Shown here in pieces: positions 17,187-25,651 of a DNA stretch of 64,000 nucleotides. The DNA lies in contig JAYVXO010000198.1 in assembly GCA_043785105.1 (NCBI GenBank), positions 10,216-74,215 on the forward strand, in the 5' to 3' direction. Below the pieces are notes generated by a model, which did not search any database, had not been told where the DNA came from, and was given only the letters and a program-made list of their open reading frames with translations. The position numbers were made by a program, and so were the translations under genes. The stretch comes from Fimbriiglobus sp043785105. Its GTDB lineage: Bacteria > Planctomycetota > Planctomycetia > Gemmatales > Gemmataceae. The stretch's first letter is position 1. The number at the start of each line of letters is the position of its first letter.

Positions 17187-18172
17187 CACGCAACATCCCG
17201 TCGCGGGCGATCGAGCGCCACAGTGACAGCGGCACCACCGTGAACGATTTGCTCAATTACGAATAGCGGTCGGCCCCGAACTTCGCTGTACATCCGGCCC
17301 AGGTATTCGCCGATCACGCCAATCGTCAGAAATTGCCCGCCGGCCAACATCAACACGAGGGCAGTCAATAACCCGATCGTCGGCACTTCACCGTGTGCGA
17401 CAAACCACCACGCGGCCAACATCAACGTGAGCATCGCGCTGGCAACACAGCCCCCACCGGCCCGCATGGCGAGTGTCAGTGGTTTCACGGAGAACCCAGT
17501 GATGGCATCCCACGCGAAACGCAGCATCTTGCGGAACGTGTAGTGGGTTTCCCCCGCAGCACGCGGGTGGCGTTCGTACAAGTACGGCACCTGTTTGAAC
17601 CCGATCCAACTCACCATACCGCGCACAAACCGATGGTGTTCCGGCATCGCCAAAAATTGATCCAGCACACGGCGAGTCATCAGCCGGAAATCGCCGGTGT
17701 CACGTGGGATCGAAGCATCCGCGAGCCATTCGAGTAACCGATAAAAGACGAACGCCGTCACCTTCTTGAACACCGTTTCGCCGGGTCGTGATGCCCGTTG
17801 CCCGTAAACCACGTCCGCATTTTCGCGGGCCATGATCGCCAACATTTCCGGCAACGCTTCGGGCGGGTCTTGCAAGTCCGCATCCAGTATCAAAATCTGG
17901 TTGCCACGGCACACGCTCAATCCGGCAGTGAGGGCAAGTTGGTGGCCGTGGTTGCGCGACAGGTTCACACAGACCATCCGCGCATCCCGTGCCGCTAGAT
18001 CGTTGAGCTTGCCCCAAGTCCCGTCCTTCGACCCATCGTTCACGAACACAATTTCCGTATCCACCCCAACGTCGTCACAGACGCGCGCCAGCCGTTCATG
18101 GAGCGCATCCAGAACGAGTTCCTCGTTGTAACAAGGAATGACGACGGACAATTCGGGGGGAGTCGTAGTCAT
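17186..18172 (-). CDS. GT2 polyprenyl-phosphate sugar synthase (DPM1/GtrB-like)
   Basis: This probably transfers a sugar from a nucleotide to a polyprenyl phosphate at the membrane. Residues 8-40 show S-V-V-I-P-C-Y-N-E-E and V-N-D-G-S-K-D-G-T. D-A-D-L-Q-D-P-P-E is the metal-binding D-x-D-x-Q-D-P-P-E motif of the DPM/GtrB group. D-T-G-D-F-R-L-M and M-V-S-W-I-G-F are also typical. Two C-terminal hydrophobic segments anchor it. Length 328 aa is normal. The downstream membrane protein, translationally coupled, is the likely user of the lipid-linked sugar (inference). Confidence 0.93.
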   Translation of the reverse strand: MTTTPPELSVVIPCYNEELVLDALHERLARVCDDVGVDTEIVFVNDGSKDGTWGKLNDLAARDARMVCVNLSRNHGHQLALTAGLSVCRGNQILILDADLQDPPEALPEMLAIMARENADVVYGQRASRPGETVFKKVTAFVFYRLLEWLADASIPRDTGDFRLMTRRVLDQFLAMPEHHRFVRGMVSWIGFKQVPYLYERHPRAAGETHYTFRKMLRFAWDAITGFSVKPLTLAMRAGGGCVASAMLTLMLAAWWFVAHGEVPTIGLLTALVLMLAGGQFLTIGVIGEYLGRMYSEVRGRPLFVIEQIVHGGAAVTVALDRPRRDVA

Positions 18173-18248
18173 CCAAACCCTCAGCAGCCAGAACCAACAC
18201 CGTGGCCAAAGTTAATCGCAGCAAGTCGGGCGTGTCAACGGCAACGTG

Positions 18249-18284
18249 CTAATGGATCAGCACGTTCGCATCAACGTAAATCAC
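18249..18284 (-). pseudogene. Remnant of a VapC-like PIN toxin, 11 codons then a stop
   Basis: Starting with GTG at 18284, whose last bases overlap the antitoxin stop (GTGA), the frame reads V-I-Y-V-D-A-N-V-L-I-H and then TAG (18249-18251). This is the characteristic PIN-domain N-terminus (I-Y-V-D-A-N-V-L-I with the first catalytic Asp). No further PIN sequence follows in that frame before the next gene. The toxin body is therefore gone, and only its first 11 residues and the overlap typical of vapBC remain. Confidence 0.75.
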
Positions 18285-18490
18285 GACTCGCCCCAGGCGT
18301 CTCGCTCGTCTTGAATTTGCGTTGCGATGTCGGCACCGCTCCGAAGAATTGGAGCCTTCCCGAATAGGTCAAATACGGACGGTGCAAGAGTGAGAGCCAC
18401 CCTCGGTTTTTCTCGGAGAGTATTCACCAACGACTCCACTGCCCGAACCACAGCAGGTGGAAGCCCTGTTACGTCGATAGTTTGCGACAT
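18281..18490 (-). CDS. Small antitoxin-like protein (orphaned VapB)
   Basis: This 69-aa protein starts at ATG 18490 with M-S-Q-T-I-D-V-T-G-L-P and has no clear DNA-binding motif that I can name. Its short length, the Q-T-I-D-V-T-G-L-P start and the GTGA overlap with a PIN-like start downstream are the layout of a VapB-type antitoxin. The frame is open upstream to 18553, which overlaps hisS and is less likely. Its toxin is truncated, so it may now be neutral or act against another toxin in the genome (inference). Confidence 0.6.
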   Translation of the reverse strand: MSQTIDVTGLPPAVVRAVESLVNTLREKPRVALTLAPSVFDLFGKAPILRSGADIATQIQDERDAWGES

Positions 18491-18530
18491 GGCATTCCTC
18501 GCGGGTCGGTACCGATTCCGATCATCACCT

Positions 18531-19886
18531 TCACCGCAACAATTCCGTGACACGTTGCACTAGCTCGTTCGCGGGCACGGTCACTTCTTCGCGCTTGGCG
18601 AGGTCTTTGATTTTCCACACGCCGTTGGCGAACTCGTCGCCGCCGGCGATGAGGGCGAGTTTGAAGCCGCGCTTGTCGGCGTACTCGAATTGGGCCTTCA
18701 GCTTCTTAGCCTCGGGGTACACTTCGACGGCAATGCCAGCGGCGCGGAGTTCCTTGGCAACCCGTTGATAGTCACCAAGTCGGGTGCTGTCGAAGTACAA
18801 CATCAGGGCTTGGGCGGGCGTGGATTGGCCGGTGAGCCACGGGTGTTTGATTTCATCCATTGCGGTTAACAACCGATCAACACCCAAGGATGCACCGACG
18901 CCGGGCAGGACTTGCTTGGTGTACTTGCTAGCGAGATTGTCGTATCGACCCCCTGAGCAAACGCTGCCGATGCCGGGTAGGTCGGCCAGGAAGGTTTCGT
19001 AAATCGTGCCGGTGTAATAGTCCAGACCCCGAGCGATGCTCAGGTCAATCCGGATGCGGCCTTCCGGGATGCCAACGGCAGCGGTGACCGCGAGCAGTTC
19101 ACGCAACCGCTTCACGCCTTCCTGCGTTTTTTCGTTGCTGCCAAACAGGGATTCGACACGATCCAACAAGTCCGCGTTGCTACCCTCAGCGTCGGAAAGT
19201 GTCAGGACGTTCGCGGCTTGTTCGGCGGTCACCCTGGCTTCGCGGACCATTTCTTCGATCACTTTGTCGCGGCCGATTTTCAACAACTTGTCGAGTGATC
19301 GCAACAGCGGCACCGCCTTGTCCGCCACGCCGATGCTTTCCAGCAAGCCGTTCAGCACGAGACGATTGTTAACGCGGATCGTGAATCGGTCGAAGTTGAG
19401 AGCGTTGAAAAGATCGTTGATGACGAGAATCACTTCGATGTCGGCGGCGTTCGCCGTGGTGCCGATCGTGTCAAAGTCGCACTGCCAAAACTCGCGGTAA
19501 CGTCCCGCCGCCGTGTTCTCCCCGCGCCACACCGGCCCCATCGCGTACCGCTTGAACGGGGTGCCAAGCGTCGGGACGTACTGCGCGGCGAACCGGGCAA
19601 ATGGGACGGTCAGGTCGAACCGCATCGCCACGTCGCGGTCGCCATGATCCTTAAAGCGATACACCAGCCGGTCCGACTCCTCGCCCCCCTTGCCGAGTAG
19701 CACTTCGGCGTATTCGAGTGCGGGCGTGTCGATCGGCGCGAAGCCGTAGGAACGATACACGTCGCGGGCGGTTTGCAGCACCCGTTCACGCGGGATCATG
19801 AGCTTGGGTTCGTAATCGCGGAACCCCTTCAAGGTGCGCGGTTCAATCAACTGAGACACAGCGTGATCCTCTGCCATCGCAACCAT
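18531..19886 (-). CDS. hisS: Histidyl-tRNA synthetase
   Basis: HisS charges tRNA-His. The class II core is present: motif 1 near G-F-R-D-Y-E-P, motif 2 with F-K-R-Y-A-M-G-P-V-W-R-G-E and R-E-F-W-Q-C-D-F-D, the histidine-specific A-R-G-L-D-Y-Y-T-G-T-I-Y-E, and motif 3 in G-A-S-L-G-V-D-R-L. A C-terminal anticodon-binding domain follows. Start choices are GTG 19889, ATG 19886 and ATG 19877. None has a clear ribosome binding site, because an intergenic palindrome reaches almost to the start. I chose 19886. The first conserved residues (P-R-T-L-K-G-F-R-D) are downstream of all of them. Confidence 0.96.
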   Translation of the reverse strand: MVAMAEDHAVSQLIEPRTLKGFRDYEPKLMIPRERVLQTARDVYRSYGFAPIDTPALEYAEVLLGKGGEESDRLVYRFKDHGDRDVAMRFDLTVPFARFAAQYVPTLGTPFKRYAMGPVWRGENTAAGRYREFWQCDFDTIGTTANAADIEVILVINDLFNALNFDRFTIRVNNRLVLNGLLESIGVADKAVPLLRSLDKLLKIGRDKVIEEMVREARVTAEQAANVLTLSDAEGSNADLLDRVESLFGSNEKTQEGVKRLRELLAVTAAVGIPEGRIRIDLSIARGLDYYTGTIYETFLADLPGIGSVCSGGRYDNLASKYTKQVLPGVGASLGVDRLLTAMDEIKHPWLTGQSTPAQALMLYFDSTRLGDYQRVAKELRAAGIAVEVYPEAKKLKAQFEYADKRGFKLALIAGGDEFANGVWKIKDLAKREEVTVPANELVQRVTELLR

Positions 19887-19896
19887 CACGCACGAT

Positions 19897-20019
19897 TCAC
19901 CACGAATCGCACGAATCAGACGAATTAATCAAAAAACTAGGAACGGATTCACGTCATCAATTCTTTGTTAGCTGATTTCTGATTCGTTTGATTCGTTTGA
20001 TTCGTGTTATTCGTGGTGA
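19897..20019. repeat. Long inverted repeat of 'GATTCGT' units
   Basis: The 29-nt left arm (19897-19925) matches the end of the right arm (19991-20019) in inverted orientation with three mismatches. Both arms are themselves made of repeated ATTCG-rich units. The middle is A/T-rich. It lies between the protease gene (ends 20034) and hisS (starts 19886), both on the minus strand, and could form a hairpin in the transcript. The TTCACCACGAATC end resembles repeats common in unrelated bacterial genomes. Confidence 0.85.
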
Positions 20020-20033
20020 GTAACTGTTTTGGG

Positions 20034-21188
20034 TTAGCGGTTCTTGTATCGGGTGCTGACTCGCTTCATGAAGCGGTTTTCTTCTTCGGTCAGCGCGGCT
20101 TTGCCCTGGCGGGCAATTTTATCGAGGAGTTGGTCCATGCGTTCTTCGTCGCGGTGTTGCTCGTCCATTTCGCGTTGCATCCGCTTCACGTTTCGGGCGG
20201 TCACCCAGCGTTTGATGAGGCCCTGCCGCTTGGCTTGGGGGGGTGGAATTTCGTCCTGATCCAGGCTCGGGTAGCCCTGGGAGAAGTCGCCGTATTCGGA
20301 ATCTTCCAGTTCCATCGCGTTCATTTTCATCCAGCAACCAAACGCGATGAACAGCCCGAGTGCCATCGGCCACACCTCGTTGGATGCGAAGCTCGCAATC
20401 AACATCAGCACCGCCGAAACGTAGCCCGCATACGCCGCGACCGCGATGCCATTGGTGTAGCTGCTTCGTGCCCAGACAATGCCTTGCAAAATCTGCCCCC
20501 CGTCCAGCGGGTAGCCGGGGATCAGCGCTAACAACAACAACACCCAACTCAGCCAGAAGACTCGGTTGACCCAGACCAACCACGTCTGCGCCACGGCCCG
20601 TTCGGCTTTTAACTTCACCGCCGCGTCATGCAGTTCGGTCGGGTTGTTCAACTTCGACGCCATGTCATCGCTCGGCTTCACAGGGTCGGCGGTGCCGGGT
20701 TCGTAAAGTCGGAGGCCGTACTGACTGGTGTAAATCCGCCCGTCTTTGTAGTTCCGCATTTCCGAGACATACGGGTCGCCGAACGGGTTCAGGGTCGGGA
20801 AAAATCCCGCACCCGCAATCGCCACGAAGCACAGTAAGCAGATCGCCATGTTCACTAGCGGCCCGCCCATCGCGGTGAAGGTGTGTGCCCACCAGTGCCG
20901 GGGGACTTCTGGGAACGCCAGTCCACCAAGTGGCCACAGGATCACTTCCTTCGCTCCACCGTCCATCATCCGGGCCACGAAGCAGTGGCCGAATTCGTGA
21001 AGCAATACAAGACCGAACCACAACGGAATGGTGACCACGAAAATTTCAAAGATCCGTTCCTGCCCCGTGGCTTGAGACGCCTGGCGCAAGAAGTGGCCCA
21101 GGATGAAAATGAGGTAGCAGATGTGCAGTTTGACGGGGACGCCGAATGACCGAAAGATCGGAAACGCCCAGTTCATCGGATCACGCAT
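20034..21188 (-). CDS. Site-2-type M50 intramembrane metalloprotease
   Basis: This is a membrane zinc protease of the M50 family, which cleaves membrane-anchored regulators such as anti-sigma factors. H-E-F-G-H lies in an early membrane segment (about residue 66) and P-G-Y-P-L-D-G-G-Q-I-L gives the third ligand Asp in a later one. G-G-P-L-V-N lies between, as in the family. There is no PDZ domain. The C-terminal 100 residues are charged and cytoplasmic-looking. I start at ATG 21188; GTG 21200 and ATG 21176 are alternatives. A partner substrate is not adjacent. Confidence 0.9.
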   Translation of the reverse strand: MRDPMNWAFPIFRSFGVPVKLHICYLIFILGHFLRQASQATGQERIFEIFVVTIPLWFGLVLLHEFGHCFVARMMDGGAKEVILWPLGGLAFPEVPRHWWAHTFTAMGGPLVNMAICLLCFVAIAGAGFFPTLNPFGDPYVSEMRNYKDGRIYTSQYGLRLYEPGTADPVKPSDDMASKLNNPTELHDAAVKLKAERAVAQTWLVWVNRVFWLSWVLLLLALIPGYPLDGGQILQGIVWARSSYTNGIAVAAYAGYVSAVLMLIASFASNEVWPMALGLFIAFGCWMKMNAMELEDSEYGDFSQGYPSLDQDEIPPPQAKRQGLIKRWVTARNVKRMQREMDEQHRDEERMDQLLDKIARQGKAALTEEENRFMKRVSTRYKNR

Positions 21189-21276
21189 CGGGCCTACCAC
21201 AGCTATAGAACGAAGAGTCGAATCGTCTGCCTTATCCTATCATCGTAGCTCATGACTCGCAATAAAACCCAACGGC

Positions 21277-21998
21277 TCAAACGTCGGGGTCCAATCCCGC
21301 AGCGAGCATTTTGGCCCGCATCTTCGCCAATATCTGGACTGCGTCATCGGCTCGTTTCGCTTCTCGATCGGCTCGCTTCGCTTCTCGCTTCGCCCGTTTT
21401 GTTTCCATGTCGGCCTGCTCAGCGCGTTCGCTGACCTCGACGAACGTCAGAAATCGCTGGCCGTTGGCACCGTAAACGTGCAGGTCCGCATCGACCAACT
21501 CGAACCGAATGCCGAGTCGCGGGCTGACAAACTTGACCCAGTTCTTGATCGCGGTCACGCCCCGATTGGTGCGAACGAACCCTTGCAGGATGTTGTCATC
21601 CGGGTCGTAGATGTAGAACTCCTCGGCACCGTGGTTGAAGTAAAATTCCTGCTTGTCGAGCATTTCTTGGCGGGTGTTGCTCGGCGATAAAATCTCGAAG
21701 ATCACTTGCGGAAAGGTGTGGCCTTCTTTCCACACTTTGTAACTGCCACGGTGGCCCTTGGGGCGTCCGAACGCGATGTGGACGTCCGGGGCCGTGACAG
21801 CTTTGCTATCGCCCTCAACCGCGCAGATGAAGTTGTCCATCGCAACGAACACGTTCGGATCGTCCCGAAATTGGGCGTCGAGGTTGCCCAAATCGTGACG
21901 ATCCACTCGGCCTGTTTCGTGTTTTCGGCCATCGGTTTGCCGTCGGAATCGGGGTAATCAACGGTGCCGACAGATAGCGAGCGATGCGGTGAAATCAT
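21277..21998 (-). pseudogene. Uma2-family nuclease gene, frameshifted
   Basis: The Uma2 (DUF820) proteins have a PD-(D/E)XK-like nuclease fold and are expanded in Gemmataceae. The N-terminal half is read from ATG 21998 (T-V-D-Y-P-D-S-D-G-K-P-M-A-E-N-T-K-Q, the typical start). The rest (D-P-N-V-F-V-A, A-P-D-V-H-I-A-F-G, Q-V-I-F-E-I-L-S-P-S-N-T) is in another frame that stays open to 21277. The shift occurs near 21885-21898. One missing nucleotide would restore the expected reading W-I-V-T-I-x-G-N-L-D-A. The C-terminal Lys/Arg/Ala-rich coiled coil and L-D-P-D end are intact, so decay is recent, or this is a sequencing error. Confidence 0.85.
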
Positions 21999-22070
21999 GG
22001 CTTGGCTCTCCTCAAAAAACGACTACCTGAGTTTACCAGATTGAACTGTCGGTATGTTCCGAAATCCAAA

Positions 22071-23660
22071 TCACGTCGTCGGCGGCATGACTTCGGGCGG
22101 CACGTCATCGGTGGGCTTGAGCCGATCACGGAGATCGCGGGAGACCATGCGATTGATGACAGCCAAGTACGCCAAGGCACTCGCTTCGACGATGTCGGTC
22201 GAAACGGCGCGGGCGTGGACTCGCTTCCCGAGGTGTTCGGCCTCGACGTAGGCTTCCCCTTGGGCGTCGGTCCCGACGGTGACGGCACGGATTCGGTAAT
22301 CGACTAACTTCACCGCCATGCCGGTGATGCGGTCCAATGTTTTGAAGACAGCATCCACGGGGCCGTCACCAGTCGCGGCATCTTTCAAAATCGTGCCGTC
22401 GCTACGCCACAAGCAAACCGCCGCGCTGGGCAACGTCCCGGTCCCGGCGTTGCAGGTGAAGGCTTGCAGGGTGTACAGCTTTTGTGCGGACGATTGCAGT
22501 TGCTCTTCGGCCAGGGCTTCGATGTCCGCATCGTAGATGTCTTTCTTGCGGTCCGCCAACAGCTTGAATTTGTCGAACACCTTGTTGAGTTGGTCGTCCG
22601 TCAGGTGGTAGTTCAAATCCTGAATCCGTTGCCGCAACGCCGCCCGCCCGCTGTGCTTGCCCAACACGAGTTCGGTCCGTGGGATGCCGACGTCTTCGGG
22701 CTTCATGATTTCGTAAGTGCTGCGGTCTTTCAACATGCCGTCTTGGTGAATGCCCGCTTCGTGGGCGAACGCATTCGCCCCGACGATGGCTTTGTTGCGT
22801 TGCACCTGCATTCCGGTCACGTGCGACAACTTTCGGCTAATCGGCTGAAGCAGCTTGGTGTTGATGCTGGTGTACAACCCGAAGAAATCCTGCCGCGTGC
22901 GCAGCGCCATGACGACTTCTTCGAGCGCGGTGTTGCCCGCCCGTTCACCGATGCCGTTGATGGTGCATTCGACTTGCCGCGCGCCTTCGCCCAGCGCCGC
23001 CAAGGTGTTCGCGGTGGCCATCCCCAGGTCGTCGTGGCAATGCACGCTGATGACGACGGTGTCGATGCCACGCACGTGCTTCTTGAGGTGGCGAATGACA
23101 CTCGCGTAATGGGACGGGACCGCGTAGCCCACGGTGTCTGGAATGTTCAGCGTCGTCGCCCCGGCTTCGATCGCTTTTTCGACCACTTCCACCAGGAAAT
23201 CGAGTTCGGTCCGGGCCGCGTCTTCGGGGGAAAATTCCACGTCTTCAATCAGTGCCCTGGCCCGCTTCACGCTTTCGACGGCACGGGCCACGACCTCGGC
23301 GGGGGTCATGCGTAGCTTGAATTCCCGGTGAATCGCGCTGGTCGCCAAGAAGACGTGAACACGGGGCCGCAACGAATCCTTCACCGCCGCTGCCGCCTTG
23401 TCGATGTCCGCCGGGTTACAGCGAGCCAGTCCGCAAATGACCGGCCCTTGAACTTGGCGCGCGATCGCCTGCACCGACTCAAAGTCCCCCGGCGACGCAA
23501 TGGGGAACCCGGCTTCGATCACGTCCACCCCGAGGTCGTTGAGCGCGTGGGCGATCTCAAGTTTCTCGTTGAGGTTCATGCTGCAGCCGGGGCTTTGCTC
23601 GCCGTCACGCAGCGTGGTGTCGAAAATAATCACCCGGTTCGGATCGACGATCGGACTCAT
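22071..23660 (-). CDS. leuA: 2-Isopropylmalate synthase
   Basis: LeuA condenses acetyl-CoA with 2-oxoisovalerate, the first step of leucine synthesis. F-D-T-T-L-R-D-G-E-Q-S-P-G at the N-terminus and G-N-T-A-L-E-E-V-V are catalytic and metal-site motifs. C-H-D-D-L-G-M-A-T-A-N carries metal ligands. A C-terminal region from about residue 400 corresponds to the leucine-feedback regulatory domain. At 529 aa it is the long form. I start at ATG 23660 (M-S-P-I-V-D-P-N-R) because GAGGAAGAG sits just upstream; ATG 23675 and the annotated-length start at 23723 lack a binding site. A hairpin lies 48 nt upstream. Confidence 0.96.
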   Translation of the reverse strand: MSPIVDPNRVIIFDTTLRDGEQSPGCSMNLNEKLEIAHALNDLGVDVIEAGFPIASPGDFESVQAIARQVQGPVICGLARCNPADIDKAAAAVKDSLRPRVHVFLATSAIHREFKLRMTPAEVVARAVESVKRARALIEDVEFSPEDAARTELDFLVEVVEKAIEAGATTLNIPDTVGYAVPSHYASVIRHLKKHVRGIDTVVISVHCHDDLGMATANTLAALGEGARQVECTINGIGERAGNTALEEVVMALRTRQDFFGLYTSINTKLLQPISRKLSHVTGMQVQRNKAIVGANAFAHEAGIHQDGMLKDRSTYEIMKPEDVGIPRTELVLGKHSGRAALRQRIQDLNYHLTDDQLNKVFDKFKLLADRKKDIYDADIEALAEEQLQSSAQKLYTLQAFTCNAGTGTLPSAAVCLWRSDGTILKDAATGDGPVDAVFKTLDRITGMAVKLVDYRIRAVTVGTDAQGEAYVEAEHLGKRVHARAVSTDIVEASALAYLAVINRMVSRDLRDRLKPTDDVPPEVMPPTT

Positions 23661-23707
23661 CTCTTCCTCGCTCATGTCGCCGTGGGAAATAACCGCCTGA
23701 AACGCAA

Positions 23708-23740
23708 ACGGCCCCGGAACCACTGGTGTTCCGGGGCCGT
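23708..23740 (-). terminator. Perfect GC-rich hairpin in the leuA leader
   Basis: A 13-bp perfect stem (ACGGCCCCGGAAC with GTTCCGGGGCCGT) encloses a 7-nt loop, 48 nt upstream of the leuA start. On the minus strand it is followed by TTTGCGTTT, a weak T-tract. It may end read-through from upstream or attenuate leuA. No leucine-rich leader peptide is visible next to it, so attenuation is inference. Confidence 0.6.
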
Positions 23741-24164
23741 TCTAATTGTTCTCGCAAGTCAACTCGCGCGAACAGTGGAACGGACCCCGTAAAGCCGAAG
23801 GAGTAGTGTGTCCATAAGTCGTGCGAGTCGCAACATCGTCGGCCCCTGCTAAACAATACTTTCAGGCATAATATCGCAACAACCGAACCGGATCAACGGG
23901 GTTCTTTCGGGACAGGCATAATATCTGTGTCCGAATTGGAAGAAGACCGGCAGCAACGTGAAGTCGAGTGACGAGACGGAATTGACAATCGGGAATGCGC
24001 TGCTGCTTCGAGTAACCCGAAGACGGCCTTCGCTATCGGTGCGCACCGAAGCCAACGCAGAGCAGCGGTCACAGGGGCGTCTACCGATCACCGCCCGAAG
24101 AAGTTCCTGTGGCGGCATCTGTGACGCCAATTTTTTCTACAGCACTCATGCTCATCGACACTTC
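23741..24164. other. Gene-poor stretch with no supported CDS
   Basis: This 424-bp stretch holds one copy of the 26-bp direct repeat at 23888-23913 and two copies of a short motif (CAGGCATAATATC at 23863-23875 and 23913-23925). Open frames exist on both strands (23958-24242 plus; 23849-24130 minus) but neither shows family features, a good ribosome binding site or expected codon use. I see no convincing gene. Confidence 0.6.
23888..23913. repeat. 26-bp direct repeat, left copy
   Basis: These 26 bp are identical to 25652-25677. The right copy contains the stop codon and last codons (P-K-E-P-R) of the gene at 25657-27567, so this left copy is a duplicate of that gene's 3' end. The pair brackets an A/T-rich segment of about 1.74 kb. 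Confidence 0.9.
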
Positions 24165-25076
24165 TCATACTCGCCTTCGAAGCTCTCGTGCTGCAAGTGT
24201 TTGAATGCCCCGATAATCAATTACTCGCACACCGTGCTGTGAAGATTCCTTCCAGTCTTCCGGGATATACTCCCACTTGAATTCAGCACTGTCTGGCAAA
24301 GTACTCAGCTGTTGAAGTATGGAGGTTGGCAGATCAGAATAGTGATTAGAAAGTATCGAGGACATGGTATTGTAGCCACGAATGTATTCATCTACATCGC
24401 TCGCAAATGTTAGCTTCACATTTCTCCTCCAATTCTTTACAGATGAGTATTTGTCTTGCAAGTCCATCTGTATTGAAATAAGTTCAGCCATACAAATGGG
24501 ATGCTTCAAAGCGACAAGAGAATCAAAGAGATCTTTGTGGAGATAGTAGTCTGCCTTATCTTCTGAGTATTCCGAAACGAGTAGAGCGATGGCCTCTCGC
24601 GTGTTTGCGTCGCGCAGCCAACCGATGAAAATGCGATATAGTCTGTCCTTTGCGCCGCGTGGTCGATGCATAGATTTCATGAGTGATGCGACCATATCGA
24701 AGGATATTGCATTGTGTTCTCGTAGCAGCGAAATCAAGCAATCAACCACCCAATTCTGGATCTGTTCATGTGTTGTGTTGGATTCTAGCAACTGTAGCAA
24801 ATTATTGACGACAAGCGACTTGTCCACCATCGTCATGTACTTGATATACGCGGCATTTCTTACCGCTTTTCGATGATGATTGAATAGCTGTACGAGACAG
24901 TCTGGAACAAGACGAAGGGAAGTATCTGCAAGCAACGTATCAAGAAGTGTATCGGCCTTAGGTTCATCGAGTGCCAACAATTCTTCTATGGCTTCGGTCT
25001 GCGCTGCCCCCATGCAAAGCCGGATTCTGTGATCCAGTCGATTCAGACGGATGGATAGTCTCAGAGAACTGAACAT
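24165..25076 (-). CDS. Helical repeat protein of unknown function, A/T-rich gene
   Basis: I do not recognise this 303-aa protein. It is almost all alpha-helical by eye, with repeated L-L-x-L-L and D-A-N-T-R-E-A-I-A-L-L-type helices (residues about 20-190) that resemble HEAT or armadillo repeats. It has no signal peptide or membrane segment. Codon use is much more A/T-rich than in neighbours (many AAT, ATA, TTA, AGA), which suggests acquisition from elsewhere. It is the only well-supported gene within the segment bounded by the 26-bp direct repeats. The N-terminal M-F-S-S-L-R-L-S at 25076 has no strong ribosome binding site; M-G-A-A-Q-T-E-A-I is an alternative. Confidence 0.7.
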   Translation of the reverse strand: MFSSLRLSIRLNRLDHRIRLCMGAAQTEAIEELLALDEPKADTLLDTLLADTSLRLVPDCLVQLFNHHRKAVRNAAYIKYMTMVDKSLVVNNLLQLLESNTTHEQIQNWVVDCLISLLREHNAISFDMVASLMKSMHRPRGAKDRLYRIFIGWLRDANTREAIALLVSEYSEDKADYYLHKDLFDSLVALKHPICMAELISIQMDLQDKYSSVKNWRRNVKLTFASDVDEYIRGYNTMSSILSNHYSDLPTSILQQLSTLPDSAEFKWEYIPEDWKESSQHGVRVIDYRGIQTLAARELRRRV

Positions 25077-25431
25077 GGCATCCGCCCTCCGTGCGCTGCT
25101 GTGGCCGCACTAGTTATTCTGCAACACTGTGCTAGATTCGACATGATATCCGTAGCCGTGTCAAGCTACTTTCTGCCTCGCACCGTAAGATTTTTCCAAC
25201 TTTCCTGCCCGTAATTTTCTTGCCAATCCGCGCGGCATAACGCAATTACACCGGCGCGGCATAACACATTTCCCGTTCGGTCGAAGTACCGACATGAAAC
25301 TCCTCGATCAAGTTCGGAGCGAACTCCGCTTTCTGCACTATATCTTGGGACACCGAACAAAGTTACGTGCGATGGATCGAACGGTACATCATCTTCCACA
25401 AACACGGAACAGTCTGCGTCAGCACAACACG
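25077..25431. other. Gene-poor A/T-rich stretch
   Basis: This 355-bp region contains two near-identical short direct repeats (G-C-G-C-G-G-C-A-T-A-A-C at about 25230 and 25254). A minus-strand frame at 25166-25474 (102 codons; ends W-K-N-L-T-V-R-G-R-K) reads somewhat like protein, but I cannot support it and it overlaps the pseudogene on the other strand. Nothing else is evident. Confidence 0.5.
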
Positions 25432-25620
25432 ATGGCCGAAATCGACCTGGAGAAGCAGTTCGGGGTGAAGCCATTGCCGTTACCGGGTACGGCGACGTAT
25501 TTGGCGGCTAGCCGGTCTTGGCGCTGGTAGTACTTTGCTGGGGCGAGCGGGTTTGCGATTCTGAGTGTGCTGATGATTCTGTACATCCGCAGGACGCGAA
25601 ACAAACCTGTTGCGCACTGA
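25432..25620 (+). pseudogene. Small membrane protein fragment with an in-frame TAG
   Basis: From ATG 25432 the frame reads M-A-E-I-D-L-E-K-Q-F-G-V-K-P-L-P-L-P-G-T and continues to S-R-S-W-R-W, then TAG at 25528-25530. It continues in the same frame as Y-F-A-G-A-S-G-F-A-I-L-S-V-L-M-I-L-Y-I-R-R, a membrane segment with a basic stop-transfer end, to TGA at 25620. The segment on both sides of the TAG looks like one protein, probably the C-terminal part of a secreted, membrane-anchored protein. TAG could have come from TAT/TAC (Tyr) or TGG (Trp) by one change. Confidence 0.55.
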
Positions 25621-25651
25621 ACTTGAATGGGCTTGATGAATGGCAATCGCG

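Noticed and set aside
23661..23760. T-box or leader-peptide control of leuA
   Set aside because: No T-box sequence (AGGGTGGNACCGCG type) or leucine-rich leader is visible.
23958..24242. Possible small gene on the plus strand
   Set aside because: There is no ribosome binding site and no recognisable pattern; it overlaps the helical-repeat gene.
25528..25530. TAG read as pyrrolysine
   Set aside because: No pyrrolysine genes are seen, and the context is a decayed fragment.
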